NCBI GenBank assembly: GCA_007123455.1
Contig: SKKZ01000139.1
Span: forward strand, 1 to 5,367
Length of the DNA stretch: 5,367 nt
From: Coriobacteriia bacterium
Lineage (GTDB): Bacteria; Actinomycetota; Coriobacteriia; Anaerosomatales; SLCP01
Direction of reading: 5' to 3'
Program-made: the position numbers and the translations under genes
Notes under the pieces: model-generated
What the model was told of the DNA's origin: nothing
What the model saw: the letters and a program-made list of their open reading frames with translations, nothing else
Database searches by the model: none
Part shown: one piece after another, positions 5,348 to 5,367 of the stretch
Layout: the number at the start of each line of letters is the position of its first letter
Numbering within the stretch: the stretch's first letter is position 1

Positions 5348-5367
5348 TCTTCCCGCTCAACGAGGGA
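5344..5367 (+). CDS. Start of downstream gene, probably AddA/UvrD-type helicase (partial)
   Basis: Only eight codons are visible, MIFPLNEG, before the window ends. The ATG overlaps the upstream TGA by ATGA and has a good upstream ribosome site, so a real gene start is likely. The peptide fits the N-terminus of AddA/UvrD/RecB helicases, where a segment of the type LNxxQ (the Q motif) precedes the Walker A, and an AddB-like gene is commonly followed by its AddA partner. The next residue expected would be Gln. This identity rests mainly on context; eight residues cannot prove it. Confidence 0.6.

Overview
The window looks like origin-proximal chromosome from a high-GC bacterium, most likely Actinomycetota or a deep relative (Coriobacteriia-like). 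This rests on three things: the GC-rich coding bias, the frequent GTG starts behind strong Shine-Dalgarno (SD) sequences, and the gene order rsmG-parA-parB, which in many bacteria lies beside oriC. The species assignment is inference. No RNA genes, mobile elements, CRISPR arrays or foreign-looking composition were seen.

Layout, all on the + strand: (1) 1-442, the C-terminal half of rsmG (16S rRNA m7G methyltransferase), truncated by the window edge. (2) 443-519, the only real intergenic gap, with a hairpin across the rsmG stop and a candidate sigma70-type promoter (-10 TATACT). (3) 520-1323, parA, and 1316-2191, parB, overlapping by 8 bp. (4) 2188-2487, a 99-residue YtxH-like single-pass membrane protein whose ATG overlaps the parB stop (ATGA). 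(5) 2537-5347, an AddB/RecB-family PD-(D/E)XK nuclease with a Walker A motif, a degenerate helicase-like body and an iron-sulfur-type cysteine set. (6) 5344 to the window end, the first eight codons of the next gene, overlapping by ATGA and probably the AddA/UvrD-type helicase partner.

The genes from parA onward are spaced or overlapped like one operon. ParA and ParB segregate the origin region. The AddB-like protein and its presumed helicase partner would process double-strand DNA ends for recombination. The role of the YtxH-like protein is unknown.

This is largely a recognisable housekeeping region and I do not see a clearly new system. The points most worth checking are a near-consensus parS sequence (13/16) inside the addB-like gene, SD-sequestering hairpins in front of both the addB-like gene and its downstream partner, and the coupling of a glycine-zipper membrane protein to parB.
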